Shown in pieces: positions 17,927-26,706 of a stretch of DNA of 64,000 nt; the stretch's first letter is position 1, and each line of letters begins with the position of its first letter. This DNA is from Thalassomonas actiniarum (GTDB taxonomy: Bacteria > Pseudomonadota > Gammaproteobacteria > Enterobacterales > Alteromonadaceae). The DNA lies in NCBI RefSeq assembly GCF_000948975.2, contig NZ_CP059735.1:5020603-5084602 (forward strand), read 5' to 3'. Both the position numbers and the translations under genes were made by a program. Below the pieces are notes generated by a model, which did not search any database, was not told the origin of the DNA, and was given only the letters and a program-made list of their open reading frames with translations.

Positions 17927-19081
17927 ATGGCCACCATCTCCCCACGCGTAGCATCAAATATTGCCGCTGCCGCTTATAATATTAAAGGGCCAGTTCCTGA
18001 AGGAATAGCATTGGAGCTTGACCCTGAAACCGAAAAACATTTCAAATTCAACTTATCAAAGCACGTTTATACCGGCACTTCGGGTGGTTTTTTCTGTCGC
18101 CAAGCAACTGGTTTTGTCTTAATAGGCCAAGGCCATAGTGTACAGCATAGTGATGATCATATTATCGCGATTCGCGGTACTGACTCCTTAGCCGACGCAC
18201 TCACAGATATCACGTGCCATAGCACCAATAGTGATACCGGATCTTGTGTACATACAGGTTTTCAAAGTTCATTTGCATCTTTTAGAGCAAGCTTATATGC
18301 CTATTTTAGCCAGCCAGGAATTACTAACGGCAATAGTATTATCCATTGCGTGGGCCACAGCCTGGGTGGCGCGCTGGCTACCTTAACCGCAGATTGGCTT
18401 AAGGCTGAATTTAAAAATACCGTCTACTTGTATACTTTTGGCTCCCCCCGCGTAGGCAAGAAAAACTTCGCCATTCATCATAGCGCACGAATAGATAAAA
18501 TGTTTCGCTGTGTACATGGGGCAGATCCTGTACCTAAAATGCCTGTATGGCCCTTTTATCACGCCCCGATTAGCGGTCGGGAATACATACTTTCCCGCGC
18601 TCAAGGCATAGATACCAGCGCACATTCTATGAAAAAAGGTCCAGCATATATTAAAACAGCAAATCATAGTGACTGGGAAAGTTTACACTGTCAGACGGCA
18701 AGCTCGGTAAGTCAACGTGTTGTGTTAAACTATCGAAATCGTACTGAGACCACCTATTCAACCTTTTGGGCAGATAAAATTGCTGCCGCCCTAATGACAC
18801 TCATGATAGATGGCGGCGCAGCAACCACAATAGCTTCTTTGCAAGTTATGGGAACATCCATAGGCACTGTCTACGACATTATGGCCAAAACTCTAGTAAA
18901 TATAGGAAAAATTGTAGGCCTTGAAGAACAGCTAAAAGCCGTATTAGGCTACATGCTGGTTTTTGCCGGTAAAGGGGCTTATATACCGATTGAATTTACC
19001 TATAAATTTATCCGCTGGGTATTTAGCGTCACTATCGGACGGTTACAACAAGCAGCTAAACAGGCACTAAAGCAAGCTTAA
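17927..19081 (+). CDS. Class 3 lipase, possible secreted antibacterial effector
   Basis: The 384-residue alpha/beta hydrolase has IIAIRGTDSLADALTDI, the nucleophile elbow GHSLGG (Ser145) after SIIHCV, YTFGSPRVGKKNFA, and the Asp-containing GADPVPKMP (Asp200), with candidate His residues near NHSDWESLH. This is the fungal-type class 3 lipase family. It has no signal peptide, yet the C-terminal 110 residues are rich in hydrophobic and amphipathic helices (LMTLMIDGGAATTIASL, VLGYMLVFAGKGAYI). This layout is seen in type VI lipase effectors. The start follows AAGGA. No T6SS genes are in the window. Confidence 0.72.
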   Translation: MATISPRVASNIAAAAYNIKGPVPEGIALELDPETEKHFKFNLSKHVYTGTSGGFFCRQATGFVLIGQGHSVQHSDDHIIAIRGTDSLADALTDITCHSTNSDTGSCVHTGFQSSFASFRASLYAYFSQPGITNGNSIIHCVGHSLGGALATLTADWLKAEFKNTVYLYTFGSPRVGKKNFAIHHSARIDKMFRCVHGADPVPKMPVWPFYHAPISGREYILSRAQGIDTSAHSMKKGPAYIKTANHSDWESLHCQTASSVSQRVVLNYRNRTETTYSTFWADKIAAALMTLMIDGGAATTIASLQVMGTSIGTVYDIMAKTLVNIGKIVGLEEQLKAVLGYMLVFAGKGAYIPIEFTYKFIRWVFSVTIGRLQQAAKQALKQA

Positions 19082-19258
19082 GCTTCATTATACAAACCCC
19101 AACTTTAGAGGAGCTAACTCCAGAAAAAATGCAATTGGCTACTCCTGCCGCTATTTTCACTGCTGCTCTGGTTTCAGCTAATAAAATTCCATTGACAAAA
19201 AGCACAAAATAACGCATTTTTGCCGCATTAAATCCCCCGCTAACTCAGGTGAGAGAGC

Positions 19259-19585
19259 ATGAACAACGACAACTCAACACTGGTTTATTCCACCGACTCA
19301 GGTCGCATCAAAGAGCAAAAGCCAAGCAAAGCAGTCACCCCATCAGACGGCACCGCAAAAGTACGCCGTGAAACCAAAGGCCGTAAAGGCAAAGGCGTAG
19401 TTACCGTCACCGGATTGGGGCTGGATGAAAAGGGCTTAAAAGACCTTGCCAGCAAAATCAAAAAAACCTGCGGCTGCGGCGGCAGTGTGGTTGGTGATGT
19501 GATCGAAGTCCAGGGGGACAAACGCGATGCCATCAAGCAGGTGTTGGAAAAAAACGGCTATAAAGTTAAATTTATTGGTGGTTAG
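19259..19585 (+). CDS. yciH: YciH/SUI1 family translation factor homologue
   Basis: The 108-residue protein has a disordered basic N-terminus and a SUI1/eIF1 domain: VRRETKGRKGKGVVTVTGLGLDEKGLKDLASKIKKTCGCGGSV, then EVQGDKRDAIKQVLEKNGYKVKFIGG. Bacterial YciH resembles eIF1 and can influence start-site selection or act as an inhibitor under stress. It is followed after 42 bases by a response regulator on the same strand. Confidence 0.93.
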   Translation: MNNDNSTLVYSTDSGRIKEQKPSKAVTPSDGTAKVRRETKGRKGKGVVTVTGLGLDEKGLKDLASKIKKTCGCGGSVVGDVIEVQGDKRDAIKQVLEKNGYKVKFIGG

Positions 19586-19627
19586 CGGCATTTTTGCTAC
19601 TCTCTTGGTATAACAAAGGAATAACCA

Positions 19628-20425
19628 ATGCAATCAATTACTTCAAAAGAGCTGTCAATCCTGTTGGTGGAACCATCGGATACCCAGCGCAAAATTATTA
19701 TCAATGAATTGCAGCAGCAAGGGGTCAGTGAAATATCGCCGGCAAAATCCGTCGAAGAAGCCATGGCAATCATGCAGCGCCACCCCCATGACTTAATCGC
19801 CAGCGCCATGTATTTCGAGCAAGGCACGGCATTAGACTTACTGCGCGAAATTCGGGCTGACGATAAGTTTACCGATACCGCCTTTATGCTGGTCACCAGT
19901 GAGCACAAACGTGAACACCTGGAAGAGTTTAAGCAGTCCGGCGTGGTTGCCCTGCTGCCAAAACCTTTTACCCGTGACCACCTGACCTCCGCCATCAACA
20001 ATACCCTGGATTTGCTGTCGGTGGACGAACTCGAGCTGGACTACTTTGATGTCCACGAGATCCGGGTGTTACTGGTGGATGACAGCCGCCTGGCACGCAA
20101 TCATATCAAACGGGTATTGAATAACTTAGGCCTGAAAAAAGTCACCGAAGCCGTCGACGGCAGTCATGCGATCAAATTGCTCGAAGATCATATGTTTGAT
20201 CTCGTGGTTACTGATTTTAATATGCCCGAAGTGGATGGCCGGGAGCTGACCCGCTATATCCGTGAACAAAGCCAGCAATCCCATCTGCCTGTGGTCATGG
20301 TCACCAGCGAAAGTCAAATGGCGCATTTGGCCAATATTGAGCAGGACGGCGTCAATGCCCTGTGCGACAAACCGTTTGAGCCCCAATACGTCAAAAAGCT
20401 GTTATACGGATTATTGGAACACTAG
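19628..20425 (+). CDS. Double-receiver response regulator with a degenerate first receiver
   Basis: The 265-residue protein comprises two CheY-like receiver domains and no output domain. The C-terminal receiver (about 144-265) is intact: acidic pair Asp151-Asp152, phosphoacceptor Asp196 in VVTDFNMP, and Lys in DKPFEP. In the N-terminal receiver (about 9-128) the acidic pair reads Glu-Pro (15-16) and Ala60 replaces the phosphoacceptor, though Lys112 remains. Thus it probably cannot be phosphorylated. It likely signals by protein-protein contact. No kinase is adjacent. Confidence 0.85.
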   Translation: MQSITSKELSILLVEPSDTQRKIIINELQQQGVSEISPAKSVEEAMAIMQRHPHDLIASAMYFEQGTALDLLREIRADDKFTDTAFMLVTSEHKREHLEEFKQSGVVALLPKPFTRDHLTSAINNTLDLLSVDELELDYFDVHEIRVLLVDDSRLARNHIKRVLNNLGLKKVTEAVDGSHAIKLLEDHMFDLVVTDFNMPEVDGRELTRYIREQSQQSHLPVVMVTSESQMAHLANIEQDGVNALCDKPFEPQYVKKLLYGLLEH

Positions 20426-20466
20426 CTCCAATTCATTGCGGGATTATGCCTGGCTGTTTTTTCCGG

Positions 20467-21225
20467 TCATGGACTTTTCCGGCAGTGACTTTTTCTAAAT
20501 TCGGAAGGCAACTGAGTAAACAGCCGGTAAAACTGCCGGCTGAAATAACTGGGATCACTAAAACCACTTTCACTGGCAACTGTGGCGATAGGTAATGCTG
20601 TTTCCACCAGTAAACGCCGGGCATTTTCCAGACGTACTTCATTCATAAATTGTTTTGGGGTCTTTTTCAGGTATTTCTTAAAGCGCCTTTCCAGCGCACT
20701 GACAGATAAATGGCTTGCCCGGGCCAACTCCTTAAGAGTTACCGGGTACATATAATGTTTGCGGATATAATCTACCGGCACCTTTAACGCTTCCATGGAA
20801 GAAATAGCAACTGTCGTTTTTTCCAGATGGCGAGAAATGCCATAAGAGCCGATCACCTGACCCTTGTCATTATAAAGCGGACGCTTGGAGGTGATAAACC
20901 AGGAGATGTCCCCGGTGCTTTCACTGTTCATTTCCAGGCGGTTGGTCACGACTTCTCCCTGCATCACTTTTTGATCATCCACCACAAACTGCCGGGCGAT
21001 ATGGGGAGGTGAAAAGTCATAATCGCTGCAGCCGATTGCCTGGGATAAGCTATCCACCCCCTGGTGTTCAAGAAAATACTGATTGGCGTAGCGAATACGG
21101 CCCTCAGCATCTTTTAGCCAAAATAACATATCCGGCATTAGATCAAACATTTCTATAACTTGGCTAACCGATAACTGTTGGAGAAAGTCATCCCCGCCCT
21201 GTGCTTTAACACCTTTAATTGTCAT
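20467..21225 (-). CDS. AraC-family regulator with N-terminal PAS domain
   Basis: The 252-residue protein has a PAS domain at about residues 24-135 (MFDLMPDMLFWLKDAEGRIRYANQYFLEHQG, VIGSYGISRHLE). A C-terminal AraC double helix-turn-helix follows at about 150-248 (VTLKELARASHLSVSALERRFKKYLKKTPKQFMNEVRLENARRLL, IATVASESGFSDPSYFSRQF). It is divergent from the sugar-catabolic cassette and is the likely local regulator. The PAS ligand is unknown. Confidence 0.88.
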   Translation of the reverse strand: MTIKGVKAQGGDDFLQQLSVSQVIEMFDLMPDMLFWLKDAEGRIRYANQYFLEHQGVDSLSQAIGCSDYDFSPPHIARQFVVDDQKVMQGEVVTNRLEMNSESTGDISWFITSKRPLYNDKGQVIGSYGISRHLEKTTVAISSMEALKVPVDYIRKHYMYPVTLKELARASHLSVSALERRFKKYLKKTPKQFMNEVRLENARRLLVETALPIATVASESGFSDPSYFSRQFYRLFTQLPSEFRKSHCRKSP

Positions 21226-21252
21226 ATATGATGCTCATTTAGAAATTATTGT

Positions 21253-21276
21253 CTGAACTATTGCCTGAACTATTGC
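21253..21276. repeat. 12-bp tandem duplication in the regulator-cassette gap
   Basis: CTGAACTATTGC occurs twice head to tail, 28 bases upstream of the AraC-PAS start. AraC-family proteins commonly bind direct repeats, so this may be its operator, but the period (12 bp) could equally be replication slippage. Confidence 0.6.
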
Positions 21277-21380
21277 CTTGGTCACCCTGATCATTAAAAA
21301 GGCAACGCCGATTTTATCGCATAAGAAACCGATTTCATCTTAACACTAATTCCACGCCGCTTTTATCATAAATAAAACGC

Positions 21381-21409
21381 TTTTTACCGGAAACCTTTCC
21401 CGGTAAAAA
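21381..21409. promoter_or_regulatory. Perfect 10-bp inverted repeat upstream of the catabolic cassette
   Basis: TTTTTACCGG and CCGGTAAAAA flank a 9-base loop, ending 26 bases before the first ATG of the cassette. It could be a leader hairpin or an operator. Confidence 0.5.
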
Positions 21410-21435
21410 AGAAAACCATAACAGGTGACGACTAA

Positions 21436-22647
21436 ATGCGAAAAATCAGAATGGGTATGGTCGGCGGCGGCCAGGGTGCCTTTATCGGGGCGATACACAG
21501 GATAGCCGCGCAAATGGACAATGAAATAGAATTGGTGTGCGGCGCCTTCAGCTCAGATGCCAGTCGCTCGCTTGAATCCGGCAAAGCCCTGTATCTGGAC
21601 CCGGAGCGCTGCTACAGCAGTTACCAGCAAATGTTTACCCGGGAACAACAACAGCCCGCAGAAAAACGCATGGATATGGTGGTAATAGTGACGCCGAATC
21701 ATTTGCATTTCCCCGTAGCCAAACTGGCGCTGGAGTCGGGCTTTCACGTGATGTCGGATAAACCCGCAACCTTGACCTTAAAAGAAGCGCTGGAACTCGA
21801 AGCCATCGTCAAGCAATCATCACTACTCTACGGCCTGAGCCATACTTACACCGGATATCCCATGGTGAAAGAAGCCAAAAGCCGGGTAGCTGCCGGGGCA
21901 CTTGGCAAAATTAAAAAAGTGGTGGTGGAATATCCCCAGGGCTGGCTGGCATCTAAAGACGACGAACAAAGCAAGCAGGCAGCCTGGCGTTTAGATCCCG
22001 CCCGGTCGGGGATCAGTTGCTGCATGGGGGATATAGGCGTACACGCCGCCAACCTGGCAGAATATGTTACCGGCCTGGAAATCACGGCATTATGCGCCAG
22101 TTTAACCACCAATGTACCAGGCCGGAGTTTAGACGATGACGGCACAGTGCTGCTGCGTTTTAATCATGACGCCCACGGGGTATTGCTCGCCAGCCAGATA
22201 TCTGTCGGCGAAGAAAACAACCTAAGGATCCGCGTTTATGGCGAACACGCCAGCCTGGACTGGTCGCAACTCGAACCTAACAGCTTATTGATGAAATTTC
22301 CCAACCGGGCAAGCCAGCTCATCCGCAGCGGGGTCGGTGAACTGGCCCCTGCAACAACGGCAATCCTGCGTACCCCGGCGGGTCATCCGGAAGGATATTT
22401 GGAAGCCTTCGCCAACCTTTATCGCGGATTTGCCAGCCAAGTCAGAGCCCGCCTGGCAGGTGATAACGACAATGCCCCGGCCCAAGAAAGTCACCTGGAT
22501 GTGCCCGGGATCTATCAAGCCGTGCGCGGCATGGCCTTTATTGAAAATGTTGTCGCCGCCAGCCATTCGGATCTGAAATGGCACCCGTTTTCCTTATTAC
22601 CTAATGAAGAACTAGCCACTCCCCCACAAGGAGACAAACATGCATAA
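21436..22647 (+). CDS. Gfo/Idh/MocA family NAD(P)-dependent oxidoreductase
   Basis: The 403-residue dehydrogenase has an N-terminal Rossmann fold (IRMGMVGGGQGAFIGAIHRIAA), MVVIVTPNHLHFPVAKLALESGFHVMSDKPATLTLKEA carrying the Lys of the usual EKP motif (here DKP), and a C-terminal substrate domain with GISCCMGDIGVHAANLAEYVTG supplying Asp and His. It oxidises or epimerises a sugar or cyclitol. It overlaps the next gene by eight bases and is the first gene of a three-gene operon. Confidence 0.9.
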   Translation: MRKIRMGMVGGGQGAFIGAIHRIAAQMDNEIELVCGAFSSDASRSLESGKALYLDPERCYSSYQQMFTREQQQPAEKRMDMVVIVTPNHLHFPVAKLALESGFHVMSDKPATLTLKEALELEAIVKQSSLLYGLSHTYTGYPMVKEAKSRVAAGALGKIKKVVVEYPQGWLASKDDEQSKQAAWRLDPARSGISCCMGDIGVHAANLAEYVTGLEITALCASLTTNVPGRSLDDDGTVLLRFNHDAHGVLLASQISVGEENNLRIRVYGEHASLDWSQLEPNSLLMKFPNRASQLIRSGVGELAPATTAILRTPAGHPEGYLEAFANLYRGFASQVRARLAGDNDNAPAQESHLDVPGIYQAVRGMAFIENVVAASHSDLKWHPFSLLPNEELATPPQGDKHA

Positions 22648-23692
22648 AATCAAAGGACCGGCAATATTCCTGGCCCAATTCCTCAGCGATCAACCTCCTT
22701 TTAACAGCTTAGCCGGTATCTGCCGCTGGGCAGCCGAGTTAGGTTATCAGGGGATCCAGCTACCAACCTCAGACAGCAAAATATTTGACCTTGAGCGTGC
22801 AGCAAACAGCCAGGACTATTGCGATCAGATTTTACAAACCGTGCACGAGTTTGGCCTTAACATCACCGAACTCTCCAGCCATTTGCAGGGACAGTTAGTT
22901 GCAGTACATCCGGCTTATGACAAGATGTTTGACGGCTTCGCCCCACAAGCTTATCGAAACAATCCAAGCGCCAGAGCCGAATGGGCCACACAGCAATTAA
23001 AAGCTGCCGCCAAAGCCAGTGCCCGCTTGGGCCTGAAAACCCACGCTACTTTCTCCGGCGCCCTGCTTTGGCCGACCCTCTACCCCTGGCCGCAACGCCC
23101 GCCGGGGTTGGTTGAATTAGGCTTTACCGAACTGGCAAAACGCTGGTTGCCGATTTTAGATGCTTTTGACCAGGCCGGTGTTGATGTTTGTTACGAGCTA
23201 CATCCGGGAGAAGATTTACATGACGGCGTCACCTTTGAACGCTTCCTGGCTGCCACCGGCCATCACCCCAGGGTCAATATCCTCTATGATCCCAGCCATT
23301 TCCTGTTGCAGCAACTCGATTACTTGGCCTTTATCGACATATACCACAGCCGCATCAAGGCCTTTCATGTAAAAGACGCTGAATTTAATGCCACGGGACG
23401 TGCCGGCGTTTATGGCGGCTATTTGCCCTGGCAGGAACGCCCAGGCCGCTTCCGCTCCCTCGGTGACGGCCAGATAGATTTCAAAGGCATTTTCAGCAAA
23501 CTGACCCAATACGGCTTTGACGGCTGGGCGGTACTGGAATGGGAGTGCTGCATCAAACATCCGGAAGATGGCGCCCGTGAAGGGGCTAAATTTATCCGCG
23601 AGCATTTGATCAATCCGACGCAAACCGCCTTCGATGATTTTGCCGCGGTTGATAGCAACGAGCACTTCAATAAAAGCCTGCTTGGTTTATAA
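22640..23692 (+). CDS. Sugar phosphate isomerase/epimerase family TIM-barrel protein
   Basis: The 350-residue xylose-isomerase-like barrel carries metal-ligand positions in VCYELHPGEDLHDG (Glu), NILYDPSHFLLQ (Asp, His), KAFHVKDAEF (His) and WAVLEWECC (Glu). Relatives include inosose dehydratases and 3-keto-sugar enzymes. Its ATG sits inside the end of the dehydrogenase gene behind AAGGAG, which indicates tight coupling. With the dehydrogenase it probably processes a keto-sugar or inosose intermediate; the exact substrate is unknown. Confidence 0.88.
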   Translation: MHKIKGPAIFLAQFLSDQPPFNSLAGICRWAAELGYQGIQLPTSDSKIFDLERAANSQDYCDQILQTVHEFGLNITELSSHLQGQLVAVHPAYDKMFDGFAPQAYRNNPSARAEWATQQLKAAAKASARLGLKTHATFSGALLWPTLYPWPQRPPGLVELGFTELAKRWLPILDAFDQAGVDVCYELHPGEDLHDGVTFERFLAATGHHPRVNILYDPSHFLLQQLDYLAFIDIYHSRIKAFHVKDAEFNATGRAGVYGGYLPWQERPGRFRSLGDGQIDFKGIFSKLTQYGFDGWAVLEWECCIKHPEDGAREGAKFIREHLINPTQTAFDDFAAVDSNEHFNKSLLGL

Positions 23693-23732
23693 CCCCCCTT
23701 TAAAACAACAAATAACAATAAAGGAGAGCCAG

Positions 23733-24962
23733 ATGTCAGAAACGAGCACACAAACTTCAAGGCTATTTACCGCCAGCTGTATTGCCCTTATGGTCACTGC
23801 CATGACCTTTGCCATCCGCGCCGGCATTTTAACCCAGCTTGGCCAGGATTTCAGTTTGTCCGATGTAGAACTTGGCTGGGTCAATTCAATGGCCTTTTTA
23901 GGCTTCCCATTGGCCACCCTGATAGGCGGCGCAATTTACAATGCCATAGGCGCGAAAAAATTACTTATTGCCGCCTTTATCTGCCATTTGCTTGGCTTAG
24001 TCCTCACCATCAATGCCTCCGGGTTCTGGAGCCTGTTGATTTCAACCTTTTTTATCGGCTTTGCCAATGGCGCGGTGGAAGCGGGCTGTAATCCGCTGAT
24101 CACAGCCCTTTACCCGGACAACAAAACCACCATGCTTAACCGCTTTCATGTCTGGTTTCCCGGCGGCATTGTCATCGGCGCCTTGATTTCCAAACTGATG
24201 ACAGACATGGGACTGAGCTGGCAACTGCAAATTGCCGTTATGCTGCTGCCTGCCCTGATTTATGGCTTGTTGGTGCTCAAGCAGGAGTTTCCGCCCCTGG
24301 ACCGGGCCACGACTTCCACCCTGGCTAATATCAAAGCACTGGCATCGCCCTTATTCCTGTTTATGCTCATTTGTATGACCCTAACCGCCACCACGGAATT
24401 AGGCACCCAGCAATGGATAGAAAGAATGCTCGGTGCTTCCGGTGCCTCCCCTATGTTGATCATGGCCTTGATCACCGGGTTAATGGCTTTTGGCCGCTAC
24501 TTTGCCGGTCCCTTGATCCACAGGTTTAATCCCGCCGGGGTACTGCTGGCTTCGGCAATACTTGCCACCACTGGCATTTATGCCATGAGCCTGGCCAGTG
24601 GCTGGACGGTTTATCCCGCCGCGATATTATTTGCCCTGGGCGTCACTTACTTCTGGCCCACCATGTTAGGTTTTGTCGCCGAGAATAACCCGCAAACCGG
24701 GGCTATAGGTTTATCGGTGATCGGCGGCATGGGGATGTTTGCCGTCAGCATGTGGAATCCGGTGATCGGCAGCTGGATAGATGATGCCAGAAACCAGGCA
24801 CTGGCTACTCAAGCTTCTGCAGCGCAAGCGGAACTCGTGGCAGGACAAACGGTATTATCAAACCTGACGCTGTTTCCCTTAACCCTGATTTTGGCCTTTA
24901 GCCTGTTATGCTGCTACCAGGCGTTTAAAAAGCCCCGCTCTTCTGCCGCTATCCCCGGCTAG
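23733..24962 (+). CDS. MFS transporter, probable sugar uptake
   Basis: The 409-residue membrane protein has about 12 hydrophobic segments (FTASCIALMVTAMTFAIRAG through LILAFSLLCCYQAF). I choose the ATG at 23733 because AAAGGAG lies seven bases upstream; a longer frame starting inside the preceding gene adds a non-hydrophobic stretch with no support. It resembles sugar-type MFS carriers. As the last gene of the cassette it likely imports the substrate of the two enzymes. A terminator follows. Confidence 0.87.
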   Translation: MSETSTQTSRLFTASCIALMVTAMTFAIRAGILTQLGQDFSLSDVELGWVNSMAFLGFPLATLIGGAIYNAIGAKKLLIAAFICHLLGLVLTINASGFWSLLISTFFIGFANGAVEAGCNPLITALYPDNKTTMLNRFHVWFPGGIVIGALISKLMTDMGLSWQLQIAVMLLPALIYGLLVLKQEFPPLDRATTSTLANIKALASPLFLFMLICMTLTATTELGTQQWIERMLGASGASPMLIMALITGLMAFGRYFAGPLIHRFNPAGVLLASAILATTGIYAMSLASGWTVYPAAILFALGVTYFWPTMLGFVAENNPQTGAIGLSVIGGMGMFAVSMWNPVIGSWIDDARNQALATQASAAQAELVAGQTVLSNLTLFPLTLILAFSLLCCYQAFKKPRSSAAIPG

Positions 24963-24986
24963 AGATAAATATTACCAGACAAATAA

Positions 24987-25020
24987 AAGGGCGGAGCTAA
25001 GTGCTACGCCCTTCTTTTCT
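24987..25020 (+). terminator. Terminator of the catabolic cassette
   Basis: The stem AAGGGCG / CGCCCTT with an inner AGC/GCT pair is followed by CTTTT-rich sequence, 25 bases after the MFS stop. Confidence 0.75.
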
Positions 25021-25052
25021 GCAAGTTAACCGACCTTCCCCATACAAACTCA

Positions 25053-26588
25053 CTAATCCAGGCCATGTTCGCGTAATTTCATGGCAATTTTGTTGTGGGA
25101 AACATTCAATCGCTTCGCCAACTTACGCGTCGTGGGGTATAAAGGATACAGCTGGGTTAACAGCCCATGCTCAAACGCCGCCTGGGCGCTTTTCCAATCC
25201 CGGGTATCAGAATAATCTTTAACCGCTTGAGCTTGCTGATCAGAGGATTGCGCCAGCAGATCCGCCAGATCTTCCTGCCCTATCATGGCTTTGGTATTAA
25301 GAGCCACCAGGCGAAACAAAACATTTTGCAGCTGGCGGATATTACCCGGCCAGTGGTAATGCTGCAAAATCGCCATGGCCTGTTCACTGATATCCGGTAC
25401 CTGCTGATTTACCTGGGCAGCAGCATTGGCAATAAAATGGCGTGTTAACAGGGCAATATCTTCTTTCCTGTCCCTCAGTGCCGGTAGCTCAAGACTAAGG
25501 ACATTAAGGCGATAATAAAGATCTTCCCTAAACAGCTGCTTGGCAGATAAAGCCACCAGGTTTTGGTGACTGGCGCTGATAATGCGGACATTGGCGCTAA
25601 GCTCAGTAGTACCGCCGAGACGGCGATAGCGAAAGTCCTGTAAAAACCGTAATAATTTCGCCTGCAGGTAAATGGACATTTCCGCTATTTCATCGAGAAA
25701 AACGGTACCACCGCTCGCCAGTTCGAATAACCCCGGCTTACCGCCTTTTTGCGCACCGGTAAAAGCACCGCCGGCATAACCGAATAATTCGCTTTCCAGC
25801 AGGTGCTCGGGCAAAGCGGCACAGTTAATGGCAAGAAACGGCGCCTTTGCCCTGCTACTGGCATTATGGATGGCACGGGCTATCAGCTCCTTGCCGGTTC
25901 CGGTTTCACCGCTGATCAATACCGGCAACTCTAAATCGGCAAAACGTAAGGTTTGCTCGATCAAGAGTTTCATTTTCGCCGACTGGCCGATAACATTCTC
26001 TATCCCCTGGTCGTTTCGCGTTTGCATCAGGGAAATTTGCCGTCCCAGGGTATTCATACTGCGCAAAACTATCACGGCACCGGTTACCTTGGCTTCTGCT
26101 TCAGCGTCGGCTATGACCGGGCTAATGTCGGCAATATAAGGCGTTCCGGCAAAATTAATCTCTGTAGTAATGGCTTTATCGCTGGCCAAAGCCTTGTGAT
26201 CCAGCTCTATGTAAGAGGTGATGTCCCGGCCTTCAAGTTTATCCGCCTTATTGCCGATCAGTTTCTTTGCCGCCTGATTTATCGCTAAAATAATTCCCTG
26301 CTCGTCAATATCGATAATGGGATCCGGAATACGGTTAAGCAGGGTTTGCAGATGGTTCTCCCTGCGCTCAGAGGGTAATAACTCAATTTCCCGGCACTGC
26401 AAAATGCCTTCAACCTTGTCCAGTGAAGAGCGGATTTTATCGAGAGAAACATCGTCCGGTTCAATATGTACATAGGTAAAACAGGTCGCGACTTCTATTG
26501 CCCTGAGGTTCCATAAATGCTGTGAAAAAACCGACAGGATTTCCTGACTGATACCAATACGATCCGCTGACTTTATTTCTAATCTCAT
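25053..26588 (-). CDS. TyrR-like transcriptional regulator with intact GAFTGA motif
   Basis: The 511-residue protein has the TyrR layout: ACT domain (1-70), PAS domain (78-170), AAA+ domain (about 195-435; Walker A GETGTGKE 227-234) and C-terminal helix-turn-helix (TTRKLAKRLNVSHNKIAMKLREHGL). E. coli TyrR lacks the GAFTGA loop and acts on sigma-70. Here GAFTGA is present at 274-279, as in PhhR of Pseudomonas, so sigma-54 activation is possible. It is divergent from megL, and dyads resembling TyrR boxes lie between them. A box 38 bases upstream of its own ATG suggests autoregulation. The effector may not be an aromatic amino acid. Confidence 0.87.
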   Translation of the reverse strand: MRLEIKSADRIGISQEILSVFSQHLWNLRAIEVATCFTYVHIEPDDVSLDKIRSSLDKVEGILQCREIELLPSERRENHLQTLLNRIPDPIIDIDEQGIILAINQAAKKLIGNKADKLEGRDITSYIELDHKALASDKAITTEINFAGTPYIADISPVIADAEAEAKVTGAVIVLRSMNTLGRQISLMQTRNDQGIENVIGQSAKMKLLIEQTLRFADLELPVLISGETGTGKELIARAIHNASSRAKAPFLAINCAALPEHLLESELFGYAGGAFTGAQKGGKPGLFELASGGTVFLDEIAEMSIYLQAKLLRFLQDFRYRRLGGTTELSANVRIISASHQNLVALSAKQLFREDLYYRLNVLSLELPALRDRKEDIALLTRHFIANAAAQVNQQVPDISEQAMAILQHYHWPGNIRQLQNVLFRLVALNTKAMIGQEDLADLLAQSSDQQAQAVKDYSDTRDWKSAQAAFEHGLLTQLYPLYPTTRKLAKRLNVSHNKIAMKLREHGLD

Positions 26589-26625
26589 CCGGGGATTTCC
26601 TTATTCTTCAATAACCAGCAACAAA

Positions 26626-26643
26626 TGTAATATTAATAGTACA
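26626..26643. promoter_or_regulatory. TyrR-box-like dyad 1
   Basis: TGTAATATTAATAGTACA fits TGTA-N10-TACA, the skeleton of the TyrR box (TGTAAA-N6-TTTACA). It lies 38 bases upstream of the regulator's start codon, a position suited to autoregulation. Confidence 0.6.
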
Positions 26644-26644
26644 A

Positions 26645-26662
26645 CGTAATAAATATATTACA
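26645..26662. promoter_or_regulatory. TyrR-box-like dyad 2
   Basis: On the minus strand TGTAATATATTTATTACG shares the TGTAAT half-site with the other two boxes. The perfect arms GTAATA/TATTAC form its core. It lies one base from dyad 1. Confidence 0.5.
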
Positions 26663-26706
26663 AAGAAAACTTAGCTATTTTATACGGCTTGAGGGCGACT
26701 TTTATC

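Noticed and set aside
23634-23732. Longer N-terminus for the MFS transporter
   Set aside because: The extra 33 residues overlap the preceding gene, are not membrane-like, and the AAAGGAG site serves the ATG at 23733.
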